Source of the DNA: a virus
DNA length: 61,784 nt
Virus record (IMG/VR): IMGVR_UViG_3300029448_000029
Coordinates: 1 to 61,784 of that record
Strand: one strand, 5' to 3'
Both the position numbers and the translations under genes were made by a program. Positions 51,001 to 58,757 of this stretch are shown one piece after another (within the stretch, counting starts at the first letter, position 1; the number at the start of each line of letters is the position of its first letter). The notes beneath the pieces are model-generated. The model was not told where the DNA came from, searched no databases, and worked only from the letters and a program-made list of their open reading frames with translations.

Positions 51001-53643
51001 AATAGGATTTCTTGTTTTATCATATGAATATTGATTAGCAAAAGAGGTGGGCATAACGAAAGCATTTTCGGTGGCGTATGAAATATCGCCGGGATCTATG
51101 CCACTTAAAAGAACATTCGGGTTTAGTAATCCATTGTAAGATCCTATGTCTGTATTAACACCCTGATCGTAATATGGGTGAGTCCCTGAAGTTCCACCCG
51201 CAAAATCAGCATACGAAACAAAATATTCATATGATGATTCAACATCGTCAACTAAAGATTCCTTAAGAGCAAAGACTTCATATCTACTGCCTCTGATATT
51301 TTTTCTTTTGATACTTTTTACATTTTCAAAACTTGTTTCTAATTCAGGTGTTTCCAGATATGGTTGTTTAGATTGCACAAATACTCGACGATTAACAAAT
51401 TCTTGCCAAGAATTTAACAGAACTTCTTTGTATGCCTCAACCAACTCTTGTTTTCTCGCATAAACAGAAATCGCTGACGGTCCCCAGTTGACAATACAAT
51501 CATCTGCTCTTGAAATATCACTGTAACCAAGATGTCGGAGACTTCTACTATCTCGTTCGACACTCACTCCTCTTGTGACTCTCGATCCCTCCAATAAACC
51601 ACTGTCTCCTTCTTCGACTTCATCCGTGCTTTCTAAAAGAGAATTTGATGCAGGAGTTTGTGGCTCAGAAAAACAACCAACACATGGGAAAAGATGAACA
51701 CCACCGGCTTGTGGTTGGTATATTCCATGAAAGGATGAATTGTTTTGTGGTGGTGTTGATTGCTCAAATTCAAAACCAAGCGGACTCGCTGCACTAGCCC
51801 AACCGTATGATCCATTATGCAATCCATTTGTGATATTTTGTTGGAAGTAAAAATTTTGATAACGCTGGTAAAGTCCACCCTCTTCTTCATCCTCTGGATT
51901 TCCTCTAATAAAATACGTTTCAAGAAAATCAATGTCTGCCCAGTAATTTGCAAATACTGGATATTGAGAGCAATAACTAATTTGCTCCTCAATACTTTGT
52001 TGCATTCTTTGAAGAGAGTAAAGTGTTGCATCAATTTGAAAAAGCGTGGATGTAAGTTCCTCTGGTTGTTTCAAATTATAGAGTTCACCCATTGTAATAT
52101 TGTAAAATGAATCCTCTTCATCAAACGGGTAACTTGAGATAAAGCCATTTTCATTCGCGTTCGGATTGTTGGGATCATAGTTTACCGTGTCGGTGAAAGT
52201 TCCGGCAGAGACAACATTGTAGTCAGAGGATGCACCCCCTGTGATGCCGTCGTCAAGACCTCGCAAACAACAAACCGAGCAACGGTAAGCACTCCACTTT
52301 TCTTTTAGGTCTTTTTTGAAAGCAAGTCTGGCTCTATTTTCCTCTAGTTCCTCTTTGATTTCAATAATTGATTTAATTGTTTTGACACTTGCATTTGTTT
52401 GATCAAACATCGGCTGCCACAACAAACTTTCATTATATGATTTGTTTGGCTCGGTGTGGTTTTTATCTGACAAGAATACTCTTGCATACTCGTCTTGCTC
52501 ATGCCGCAATCGAATCTTAGGATCATTGTAATGAGACTCGTCAAAGTAGCCGTGTAATGTATCGTATTTTTTAAGTGAATCTGAAACTTCAAATTCAAAG
52601 TCATCATCAATTAGAGGAAACTCTTCAATTCTTTCGATGTCGTCTTTCTCCTCTTGATAGGAATACTCAATTTTTTCAATCTTGTGTCCTTCATAAAAAG
52701 AAGTAAAATCCAAGAAAGGCTTCTCATAATCTGGACTCACTCTCTCATATGTTGAAAGGTATGCACCACCATTCATAAACTCTAAAGGAGTATATTCTTT
52801 TGCTACAATAAATGACGCAAATGAATCTGGCAAATTAAGATTACGATCAAAATCAACATAGTATTTTTTAGGTGTTTCAGTTTCTCTAATGATGCTGTTC
52901 ACTGATCTAAAGTGCCACCGATCTAAGTCCTGCCAAAACAAATAATTTGTTGCGTTTGTGTTGTTTTCGGGAACCGCTCTCTCTGAAACATAGTTCATCA
53001 GATTGATGGGTGACATTTGCTGAACCTGTTTTCTAAACGGGTATAGCATGTGATTCTTCTTTAGCCAAACAGAGTTACTTGTCGGCTCAATATCCATTTC
53101 CTCAGACGAATTTCCTGTGTCATTTGGATCAAAGAATTTTTCTGCTAAGTATTGAACAAGACCAGTTTCATCTTCATCTTCATCCGATGCCGCAATTTTT
53201 CCAACAAAGTTATTCGAGTCATCCTCAAAAATAGTATCAACCGTGTAATTTGAATAAACGTTTTCATAAGATCCAAACTCCACCAGCCACTGTTGAGTTC
53301 TAATGTTACCTCGCATTAAGTCATTAACTTCATCAACCAACGGGGTTACACCGTGAACATAAAGTTTAAGACTTTTGTTTGAGTTTTCAACGTTTGGTGT
53401 TTCTACATCCAACAAAAGTTGCTCACCGCCGACTAATGGAAGCATTTCACCGATTTGCGATGATTCCTCAAAAAGAAGAGTCCCCTCTAATCCTGCTTTA
53501 AAAATATCCTCCTCAATCGTCAACTCATTAAAGATTGTGACGGTTGAATCTGCATTTTTTAAATTTATTTCAACTCCATTTGGTTTTACAATCTTTGCTC
53601 GTAAAATATCAATTGGTGCTGGTGAGGTATCTCTATCGGGCAT
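48097..53643 (-). CDS. 27: Giant baseplate hub protein (gp27-like) with large insertion
   Basis: A 1848-aa protein where T4 has a 391-aa gp27. Residues 1-430 look like the hub N-terminus (NELTIEEDIFKAGLEGTLLF, MLPLVGGEQLLLDVETPNV, later SPINLMNYVSERAV). The last 100 residues (KAIGVLPGDLSLRPGQIIEV, then AGRWLIGSIKHNIRLGAHMM and GITCFRDS) are the closing hub domain. Between them about 1300 residues are inserted, with a CSVCC pair, Gly/Asn/Tyr-rich regions, a Pro-rich linker (DPDIPDPDSPEPPEPEE) and one GCTDPTALNYNPNATVDDGS unit at about 1172-1197. A GGAAATT leader precedes the ATG. Hub identity is inferred from the ends and from neighbours gp25 and gp53. Confidence 0.75.
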   Translation of the reverse strand: MPDRDTSPAPIDILRAKIVKPNGVEINLKNADSTVTIFNELTIEEDIFKAGLEGTLLFEESSQIGEMLPLVGGEQLLLDVETPNVENSNKSLKLYVHGVTPLVDEVNDLMRGNIRTQQWLVEFGSYENVYSNYTVDTIFEDDSNNFVGKIAASDEDEDETGLVQYLAEKFFDPNDTGNSSEEMDIEPTSNSVWLKKNHMLYPFRKQVQQMSPINLMNYVSERAVPENNTNATNYLFWQDLDRWHFRSVNSIIRETETPKKYYVDFDRNLNLPDSFASFIVAKEYTPLEFMNGGAYLSTYERVSPDYEKPFLDFTSFYEGHKIEKIEYSYQEEKDDIERIEEFPLIDDDFEFEVSDSLKKYDTLHGYFDESHYNDPKIRLRHEQDEYARVFLSDKNHTEPNKSYNESLLWQPMFDQTNASVKTIKSIIEIKEELEENRARLAFKKDLKEKWSAYRCSVCCLRGLDDGITGGASSDYNVVSAGTFTDTVNYDPNNPNANENGFISSYPFDEEDSFYNITMGELYNLKQPEELTSTLFQIDATLYSLQRMQQSIEEQISYCSQYPVFANYWADIDFLETYFIRGNPEDEEEGGLYQRYQNFYFQQNITNGLHNGSYGWASAASPLGFEFEQSTPPQNNSSFHGIYQPQAGGVHLFPCVGCFSEPQTPASNSLLESTDEVEEGDSGLLEGSRVTRGVSVERDSRSLRHLGYSDISRADDCIVNWGPSAISVYARKQELVEAYKEVLLNSWQEFVNRRVFVQSKQPYLETPELETSFENVKSIKRKNIRGSRYEVFALKESLVDDVESSYEYFVSYADFAGGTSGTHPYYDQGVNTDIGSYNGLLNPNVLLSGIDPGDISYATENAFVMPTSFANQYSYDKTRNPIHVFVEGQPRFFALSGINNTTLNSIFDVENLSGLNANNNNFTGRDPTYLAAQLPSEQEQYEESVAGSGLVPLVQRYRINTDQPDFAYEDWASKPGVGGDLLGPGVSISDAAAFRSGVGRYYGRWGYSPFDVFFTPFMGNRNNVGGKRNDTAFGVKTLIDSAYRHNTPFDYYTGQTVLDQDRYFSQVEDYTDPMTFGGSSDQTQRTQLGANTMGDNVFDPMAFAKNLGMSSFGLSTNYGSHFYRDFGFPGELIVKITPTRASTMTTSPGEESGGGGTDPDIPDPDSPEPPEPEEISGCTDPTALNYNPNATVDDGSCSYPEGDPNEPIGSVNQFARLAADVDGGEAESTIYFNLDGQLTIEIIGISINGGRGGQLGYTDDYISGGNKSPLYRDDGYLEYNVGPQYTNACDALDCSDLLNDYVNRANWYTPRESFKSPRRFFAEVQSYIRVEFETPIGEDTLSEFPYGFIRDAGTEYYAPYLVQLTAGPFGRHSANYNMSVIGIDPFGFDVAVTRTDKWKDHLYESGTKPVLYPIKAVEAEAYDPINVFYRTVTEENQWAHVSFNNLPVPGERLPSSWHSFKAPMSGVSPDVLFEQHFQSSIWHDGDYQQFVNTNSYQGETKLSLLEQRAYQRYSWGGSGFVRNGFVSDFGMLWSYNEENFPPPEDVDVFSPEEYVWKFDISGESEYGVFTPPENATTLDDVKLDDYIHDLERNFSGQFVVFARRNKSSLCSRYECANPDGPVIAPPDTGEDDYDPYINCPMQELRPDVLDYERYLEEREDEESFIESLTNRYLRLLGILTEEDFKEPTAQEISELESQIDECSLIEEKLGDSYLGCIYSDPNASNSCNCPEQGENFAEYLEASRTYATFWDTPNEAPLRRDAQMMQLTTQKAIGVLPGDLSLRPGQIIEVVNPQPIDNKHPSKRSAGRWLIGSIKHNIRLGAHMMGITCFRDSTPQDPNDITDPIYTQE
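50054..50127. repeat. GCTDP-repeat unit, DNA copy 2 (hub gene)
   Basis: Matches 22224-22297 in the fibre gene at about 61 of 74 positions by eye. It encodes residues about 1172-1197 of the hub insertion, directly after a Pro/Glu-rich linker. Confidence 0.8.
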
Positions 53644-53645
53644 TA

Positions 53646-54620
53646 TTAATTTCCATAACTATTTGAACTAAAGGAAAGAATAGATTTCGTTCCTTCCGAT
53701 GCTCTATCATTAAGAAGTCTTGTTATTTCATTCACAACTGGAGAAACAAACTCCTCCTTTAAAACTTTTATTTGTCTGGACGGAACTGAGTTTTGTGGGA
53801 GTTCATTAAAGTAAGTTTTTATTTCTATCCCAGACGCAATAAGATCGCTCTCCTCACCACGAAGGTATTTTCTAGCGATTGTATTAACATCTGTTTTCTT
53901 TCCCGTTGTAGTGTAACGAATGGTTCCTGTCGGGGAGTATGTTCCCGATGATGTCCAATCGGTCAACGGGCTAATAACTCTACCACTGTCTTTGAAGTAA
54001 ACGGGTGAGTCTCCTAACTTGTCAATTCTTATTGCGGGATGATAATCGTTTCCAGATGAATTCAGATTAGACGTTAGTGTTTCAAAACTTTGATCATCCC
54101 GTGATCTAAAAATATAAAATTCAACAGCATCTGCGCCACTCACGGTTGATCCTAACTGATCGTTACTGATGTTAAGAGTATTGTTAATCACTTCGATTTT
54201 ATTTAAATCGTGGTAGTAATTGTTGACGATGCCATACCTTTCTGTGTTAACGGCTCCACTTGTGTTGATAGCAATATAGTCCCCCGCTTTAACATCAATT
54301 TCATTATCGAAGTATATGGCAAATCCACTCTCATAACTCGTTGCGAAGTCTGCCGATTCGTCTGATCCAAAACGAGGCCATTCAGTATTAATGTCGATAA
54401 TATCGTTTGCGAGTAAAACCAACCAATACAAACGAACATCCCTATACACTTGATCTGCGATCTTTTCCGGTGTGTCACCATCATTTAAACTAAAGGTTTC
54501 AAACAATTCAACTGAATCTAATGTTGCTTTAGTAAATTTTACACTTCTAAAGATATCGACCATTTCGATACTTCTGGTGTCAAATCTGTATTCTATATTT
54601 GGAAAATTTTTAAAATACAT
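53646..54620 (-). CDS. 53: gp53 baseplate wedge protein
   Basis: A 324-aa wedge component (T4 gp53 is 196 aa). The N-terminus is diagnostic: MYFKNFPNIEYRFDTRSIEM, VDIFRSVKFTKATLDS, then LNDGDTPEKIADQVYRDVRL and YWLVLLANDIIDINTEWPRF, the LysM-like GDTPExIAxxxYxDxxLxW block. The C-terminal half (about 180-324) is extra and includes a gp5/gp6-like TLTS..YxPAI segment. It overlaps gp48 by one base (TAATG). Confidence 0.9.
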   Translation of the reverse strand: MYFKNFPNIEYRFDTRSIEMVDIFRSVKFTKATLDSVELFETFSLNDGDTPEKIADQVYRDVRLYWLVLLANDIIDINTEWPRFGSDESADFATSYESGFAIYFDNEIDVKAGDYIAINTSGAVNTERYGIVNNYYHDLNKIEVINNTLNISNDQLGSTVSGADAVEFYIFRSRDDQSFETLTSNLNSSGNDYHPAIRIDKLGDSPVYFKDSGRVISPLTDWTSSGTYSPTGTIRYTTTGKKTDVNTIARKYLRGEESDLIASGIEIKTYFNELPQNSVPSRQIKVLKEEFVSPVVNEITRLLNDRASEGTKSILSFSSNSYGN

Positions 54621-55453
54621 TAGAGCGTATCCCTCGTAAGTGCAGCAGAGCGAGAAATAATATTTCCATCGAGTTGCAGGTTTGGTTCAAGTTCAGTATA
54701 GGTTAACGACAAGTTTGTAACCAATGGCTTTGGATCATCACCACCTCTGCCGACTCCACTGTCCTTGACTGAATAAACACCACCGCCACCTGTTCTGTTA
54801 ACCGTCACCGAAGTTAAAACGGACGTTTGAGGTTGTCCTGCCCACAATTTACCACTAGCAATTTTTCCACCCTCAGATGCAGTAACATACCACTGCCATA
54901 ATGGTGGATGTTTCATACTTTGATTCACTTTGTCTGGAAACGGATATGCGTTTGTTTCAAAACCATTGGCTATTTGTGATGCGATCTCTGCATCCACCTC
55001 ATTTTTTGCAACCATGCTAAAATTAAATTGAAAAGTTCTAAAATTTGCTTGGTTAAAAAGCATTTCCGATCTATCTTGATCAACGAGACCGATGTTACCA
55101 CCAACAGTTAAGTCACGAATAAAAGATGGTGAAAGGGCTCCACCAATAAGAGGAAGTTGAGTTGCAAAAGAGAGTAAACTTCTACCACCACCACCCTGAC
55201 CCGTGATCGTTCCTAATAAAGCCTCAATAAATGGTGTTTCGTTTGTCTTTCCTCGATCAAAATCTATATTCGTTGCAGATGTCATATTCATTGGGACGGG
55301 GAGAGTATATTCCGCAATGGTATCGCTACCAGAGTAGAAGTTACCGCCACCAGAAGTTCTTGCTTCTCTTCTGTTGCTATAATTTTTTGCAACAAACGTG
55401 ATGAATAACTTAATATCTCTAAATCCTGTTGCGGGGAATCTAATTCCAGCCAT
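54620..55453 (-). CDS. 48: gp48 baseplate tail-tube cap
   Basis: A 277-aa protein (T4 gp48 is 364 aa) that sits on the hub and starts the tail tube with gp54. It has IAEYTLPVPMNMTSATNIDF near the N-terminus, a central EMLFNQANFRTFQFNFSMVA KN segment and a closing LVTNLSLTYTELEPNLQLD strand, patterns of gp48/gp54-type tube-fold proteins. A strong AGGAG site 8 nt before the ATG. It is the first gene of the long leftward tail operon and is divergent from gp4 with only 20 nt between start codons. Confidence 0.75.
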   Translation of the reverse strand: MAGIRFPATGFRDIKLFITFVAKNYSNRREARTSGGGNFYSGSDTIAEYTLPVPMNMTSATNIDFDRGKTNETPFIEALLGTITGQGGGGRSLLSFATQLPLIGGALSPSFIRDLTVGGNIGLVDQDRSEMLFNQANFRTFQFNFSMVAKNEVDAEIASQIANGFETNAYPFPDKVNQSMKHPPLWQWYVTASEGGKIASGKLWAGQPQTSVLTSVTVNRTGGGGVYSVKDSGVGRGGDDPKPLVTNLSLTYTELEPNLQLDGNIISRSAALTRDTL

Positions 55454-55473
55454 AATTGTCTCCTAAATAGGGC

Positions 55474-55905
55474 ATGGCCTATAAAACTGTCTACAAACCC
55501 ATAAATGAATCAAAATATGTAGGTGATCCAACCAACATCATTTGTCGTTCCCTATGGGAAAGAAAGGTGTGTAAGTATTTAGACACAAATGAAAACATTT
55601 CACGGTGGGGAAGTGAGGAAATCGCTATTAAATACTTTTCACCAGTGGACAATCGTGTTCATCGCTACTATCCTGACTTCATAGTTGAGGCAATCACTCC
55701 AAATGGGGGTAAAAAAACAAAAATCATTGAAGTCAAACCATATAAGCAAACGATACCACCAGAAAAAGGTAAAAAGAGAAAGAAAACATACCTCAATGAA
55801 GTCACTACATATATGGTGAACGAGGCTAAATGGAAAGCGGCACAAAAATTTTGTGAAAAACGAAACTGGGAGTTTGTTATTCTCACTGAAAAGGAATTGT
55901 TCTAA
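55474..55905 (+). CDS. 4: gp4 head completion protein (TnsA-like nuclease fold)
   Basis: A 143-aa head completion protein (T4 gp4 is 150 aa), needed to finish DNA-filled heads. It has the TnsA-type endonuclease layout: CRSLWERKVCKYLDTNENIS (24-43), YYPDF with D68 and IIEVKP with E86-V87-K88, i.e. an E...D...ExK site, and the following KKTYLNEVTTYMVNEAKW helix. Only TAGGGC lies before the ATG; a CCTAAATA late-like element is 4 nt upstream. It overlaps gp54 by one base. Confidence 0.9.
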   Translation: MAYKTVYKPINESKYVGDPTNIICRSLWERKVCKYLDTNENISRWGSEEIAIKYFSPVDNRVHRYYPDFIVEAITPNGGKKTKIIEVKPYKQTIPPEKGKKRKKTYLNEVTTYMVNEAKWKAAQKFCEKRNWEFVILTEKELF

Positions 55906-56465
55906 TGGCAAAAGCAATTATACCATCTGGGATAGATGAATTTAGAGCAAGCATTCTCGGTGGGAACGGCCTTCAACGAGCAAACCGTTTTGAAGTTTTC
56001 ATTCAGGAAGAAAATTTAGGTATGTTACAATGGCCCATTCAAACTGTGAGTTTGCCTGGCAGAAGTTTAGATGGCATATCAGATGAATTGTCTGCTCAGG
56101 GTGCAAACCCCAGAAACATACCAGTAAAACGTGGATATGGTGGTGAACCATCCATTCTTTTGGGTATGTTTCTCGATCAAAACTGGGATGTAAGAGAGTT
56201 TTTTGAAAACTGGATGGATCTTTTTAACCCGATTGATGAAAGTGGATTTTTATCATATGAGGGATCATATACTAATTTAACAAACAATTGTGATGTTCAA
56301 ATTTTATTTTTGGATTTAGAAGACAACATAAAATGGGGAATGAAGTTAATCGAACCATATCCTGTAACAATAATTCAGGAGGCATACTCCGCTGAAATGA
56401 TGAACCAACTTGCTATGTTGAACATTTCGATTGGATTTAAAGAATACACGACGCAACAATTATAA
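55905..56465 (+). CDS. 54: gp54-like baseplate tail-tube initiator (gp19 fold)
   Basis: A 186-aa tube-fold protein: NRFEVFIQEENLGMLQWPIQ, TVSLPGRSLDGISDELSAQG, the strand LLGMFLDQNWDVREFFENWM and a closing MLNISIGFKEYTTQQL. It is the same architecture as gp19 at 14406-14945. In T4 the gp19-fold proteins beside gp48 are gp54 (320 aa), the initiator that starts tube polymerisation. The placement across from gp48 and before gp26 supports that. It overlaps gp4 (TAATG). It could instead be a second tube protein. Confidence 0.7.
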   Translation: MAKAIIPSGIDEFRASILGGNGLQRANRFEVFIQEENLGMLQWPIQTVSLPGRSLDGISDELSAQGANPRNIPVKRGYGGEPSILLGMFLDQNWDVREFFENWMDLFNPIDESGFLSYEGSYTNLTNNCDVQILFLDLEDNIKWGMKLIEPYPVTIIQEAYSAEMMNQLAMLNISIGFKEYTTQQL

Positions 56466-56477
56466 AATGGAGATATT

Positions 56478-57173
56478 ATGAGTATTGTAGATCATTTAAA
56501 ATCGGCTTTGCCAAAATACAAAACAAAAATACCGTCGTCTGGTAAAGAGACTTTCTTTCGACCCTTTCTCGTTCGAGAAGAGAAAATTTTATTACTTGCA
56601 CAAGAGGATGGTGATGAATCAACAATCGTGAATGCAATCGCAACAATTGTTGAAAATTGTGTCGAAGACATTGACAATGCGAAAAAAATTCCGATGTATG
56701 ATTTGGAATATCTTTTTTGTCAAATTCGAGCAAAGTCTGTATCGGAAACCGCTGAACCAACATTTGTCTGTCCAGATACAGAGGAAACAGTAAAGATCGG
56801 TATTAAGTTAACGGATCTTAAAATTGAAACAGGGGAAAGAGAAAGTGACGTTAAACTAAACGAAACAGTCAAGATTAGACTCAAAGATCCTGTTGTTACC
56901 GACTACATTAACATGGACAAAGAAAACGCAACGGACAGTCTTATTTCCAAGTGTTTCGACACAATTACAGTTGGAGACGAGGTTTTTTCCGGAAGAGATT
57001 TAACCGATGTTGAAAAACAAGAAATAATTCAAAACCTGACACACAAACAATACGAGGAAGTATATTCGTTCATCGCAAATCAACCTAAACTCTATCATGT
57101 CGCAAAATATAGAACAAAGGATGGTGTTGAACGAGAGTTGAGACTTGAGGGAATAGGAGATTTTTTCGGCTAA
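56478..57173 (+). CDS. 26: gp26-like baseplate hub assembly/tail chaperone protein
   Basis: A 231-aa member of the T4 baseplate protein family (T4_baseplate, gp26/gp51 type). FFRPFLVREEKILLLAQEDG (26-45) is the family signature, followed by ESTIVNAIATIVENCV, the ...PMYDLEYLFCQIRAKSV block and CPDTEETVKI. A TGGAGATATT ribosome site precedes ATG 56478. Its last codons GAT TTT TTC GGC TAA contain an in-phase slippery heptamer followed by a strong hairpin, so part of the ribosomes probably shift to -1 and make a 298-aa product (see next entries). The tape measure gene follows. Confidence 0.88.
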   Translation: MSIVDHLKSALPKYKTKIPSSGKETFFRPFLVREEKILLLAQEDGDESTIVNAIATIVENCVEDIDNAKKIPMYDLEYLFCQIRAKSVSETAEPTFVCPDTEETVKIGIKLTDLKIETGERESDVKLNETVKIRLKDPVVTDYINMDKENATDSLISKCFDTITVGDEVFSGRDLTDVEKQEIIQNLTHKQYEEVYSFIANQPKLYHVAKYRTKDGVERELRLEGIGDFFG

Positions 57174-57373
57174 GTCTTTGTCATGTCTCTTTGCAGACAA
57201 TGATAAAGACAAATTCTGATTTATTTTTACACTTTAAAATGACGTATAGTGAATTAGAATCAATGATTCCGTGGGAAAGAGACATTTATATCGAATTGAT
57301 TAAGCAACATATAGAGGAAGAAAACAAAAAAATAAGAGAGAGAAACAATGCAAGAAGATCAGGCATTCCATAA
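56478..57373 (+). CDS. Predicted -1 frameshift fusion product of gp26 (gp51-like C-terminal extension)
   Basis: Predicted fusion of residues 1-230 of the gp26-like protein with 68 codons in the -1 frame read from 57167 to the stop at 57371-57373 (joined protein about 298 aa). The extension contains YSELESMIPWERDIYIELIK, a short helical element of the kind found in small gp51-type 'hub assembly catalyst' ORFs and in lambda T-type chaperone extensions. The extension ORF has no convincing ribosome site before its ATGs at 57200 and 57239, and its reading frame is open back to the slip site. The tape measure gene starts inside its last codons (57348). Confidence 0.75.
57161..57210 (+). promoter_or_regulatory. 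-1 programmed ribosomal frameshift signal
   Basis: Heptamer T TTT TTC at 57161-57167 in the zero-frame phase X XXY YYZ, then GGCTAA (6-nt spacer holding the zero-frame stop), then a hairpin. The lower stem pairs 57174-57183 with 57201-57210 (10 bp, one G-U). A57200 is bulged, the upper stem pairs 57184-57188 with 57195-57199, and the loop is CTTTGC. This is the standard arrangement of a -1 frameshift site. Confidence 0.85.
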
Positions 57374-58712
57374 AATAATCTCCGGTATGGGCAAGAAGGG
57401 TAAACGAGCGAAGAAACGCAACGTTAAACCTTTGTTGCTGTCTAGCGTTTTGTTTAACCCACCGAAATTAAATAGTTTACCTGAACAGCAAAAGCAAATT
57501 GATATACCAGATGAAAGTGCTAAATCCGTTTCAGATGAGTTGAAAGGATTTAAGAAGATCATTGAAAAAATGGTCAAGAATATCATATCAAATACAAACA
57601 ATACAACGACTCAAAACAAAACCTCAGTTGAAAATGTAAGTTCCATTCAAAATGTCTTTAACGCAAACAGCACTACAAACAAACGCTCTGGAAAAAATAT
57701 CTCTAATGTGAGAAATATAACATCCTCCAATAATGATGTTTCCTCTGTGAAAAACTTTTCATCAATGAGCAACGGTGTTTCAGCAACAAAAAATGTGTCG
57801 CTTTCAAATAAAAATATCTTAGTCACCACACGCAAGTCTGGTTTGACAAAAATAGAAAACGAAAATAACAAAAGTGAAAATAATGTAAAACTTCTTCAAA
57901 ACGGAGACTTAACTAACGTATTGAACGAGAGCGTTGTCAGAAATATTTCTAACACCAACACAATAACAAACAGAAAGTATGCTCGTCCGATTCAGGCAAA
58001 AGCAAAAGGTGGCTGGATATCTGGTCCACTGAAGGGATATCCTGTTTCACTTGACGGTGAAAAAATTGATTTCATAGGACACGGAACAGAGTTTGTCGCA
58101 AGAAAACCCTCTGGTTCGTTTGTGATTCCAGTGGACACACCTGAAACAAGAAAAGATCCCAGTCTTATGGAAAGAAGGGTTAAGGAAGCGAAGCGTGCTG
58201 GTTTTGATTCATTGGGGTTAAATAAAAAAATTAGTTTACCAAAAATGAAACCCACCAAAATATCTGCAAAAGAACTTCCTCGCTTACAAAATTTACAACA
58301 AAAAGCAGTGGGTGGATTTTTGTCGGGTATCGCAGATAGTGTTGGTGGAATGGTTGAATCCAGTCCGATTGGTATGTTGGCAGGACAGGCAAGCGGATTA
58401 CTCGAAAAAGTTACTGGTGTTAATCCAATCGAAAATATTAAAAGCGTAATCAACCCAACTGAAACGAGAGATTCTAGAATAGAACAACAGATGATAGAAA
58501 ATAATATGGTAAAAACTGAAACAGAAAAGATATTAGATGAGAGAAGAGAATCAAATAACAATCAACCTATCCCGTTACCAATACCAATGAACACCGGAGG
58601 TGGTGGACAAAAATCGAGCAGCCCAATGATTGCCGCTGGTGGAGAGAGTAATTTCTCTAGGGTGGCAAAGGAACAAACAATGTTCCCTGCTTGGAGAAGA
58701 AATATGGGATAA
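57348..58712 (+). CDS. 29: Tail tape-measure-like protein (gp29 position)
   Basis: A 454-aa protein in the tape-measure position, after gp26/gp51. The N-terminal third is basic, residues about 85-205 are low-complexity Asn/Ser/Val repeats (NISNVRNITSS, NVSSIQNVFNANS style), and the C-terminal part has GGWISGPLKGYPVSLDGEKI, FIGHGTEFVARKPSG, then VIPVDTPETRKDPSLMERRV and a hydrophobic helix region GGFLSGIADSVGGMVES. The GxxSGPxxGYPVSLDGG...FIGHGTE block is shared with other marine phage tape measures as I recall them. T4 gp29 is 590 aa, so a shorter tail is expected. AGAGAGA ribosome site; the start overlaps the frameshift ORF. Confidence 0.7.
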   Translation: MQEDQAFHKIISGMGKKGKRAKKRNVKPLLLSSVLFNPPKLNSLPEQQKQIDIPDESAKSVSDELKGFKKIIEKMVKNIISNTNNTTTQNKTSVENVSSIQNVFNANSTTNKRSGKNISNVRNITSSNNDVSSVKNFSSMSNGVSATKNVSLSNKNILVTTRKSGLTKIENENNKSENNVKLLQNGDLTNVLNESVVRNISNTNTITNRKYARPIQAKAKGGWISGPLKGYPVSLDGEKIDFIGHGTEFVARKPSGSFVIPVDTPETRKDPSLMERRVKEAKRAGFDSLGLNKKISLPKMKPTKISAKELPRLQNLQQKAVGGFLSGIADSVGGMVESSPIGMLAGQASGLLEKVTGVNPIENIKSVINPTETRDSRIEQQMIENNMVKTETEKILDERRESNNNQPIPLPIPMNTGGGGQKSSSPMIAAGGESNFSRVAKEQTMFPAWRRNMG

Positions 58713-58740
58713 AAAAAGCCCCGCCGAAGCGGGGCTTTTT
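58713..58740. terminator. Bidirectional terminator between tape measure and gp32
   Basis: A perfect 12-bp stem AAAAAGCCCCGC/GCGGGGCTTTTT with a CGAA loop, flanked by A and T runs so it works in both directions. It begins at the tape measure stop and separates two convergent transcripts. Confidence 0.93.
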
Positions 58741-58757
58741 ACTAACTAAGTTTTCAC

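Noticed and set aside
57992-58561. 189-codon minus-strand frame opposite the tape measure
   Set aside because: Composition is the reverse complement of an Asn/Lys-rich coding region; no ribosome site, and it would conflict with the convergent terminator layout.
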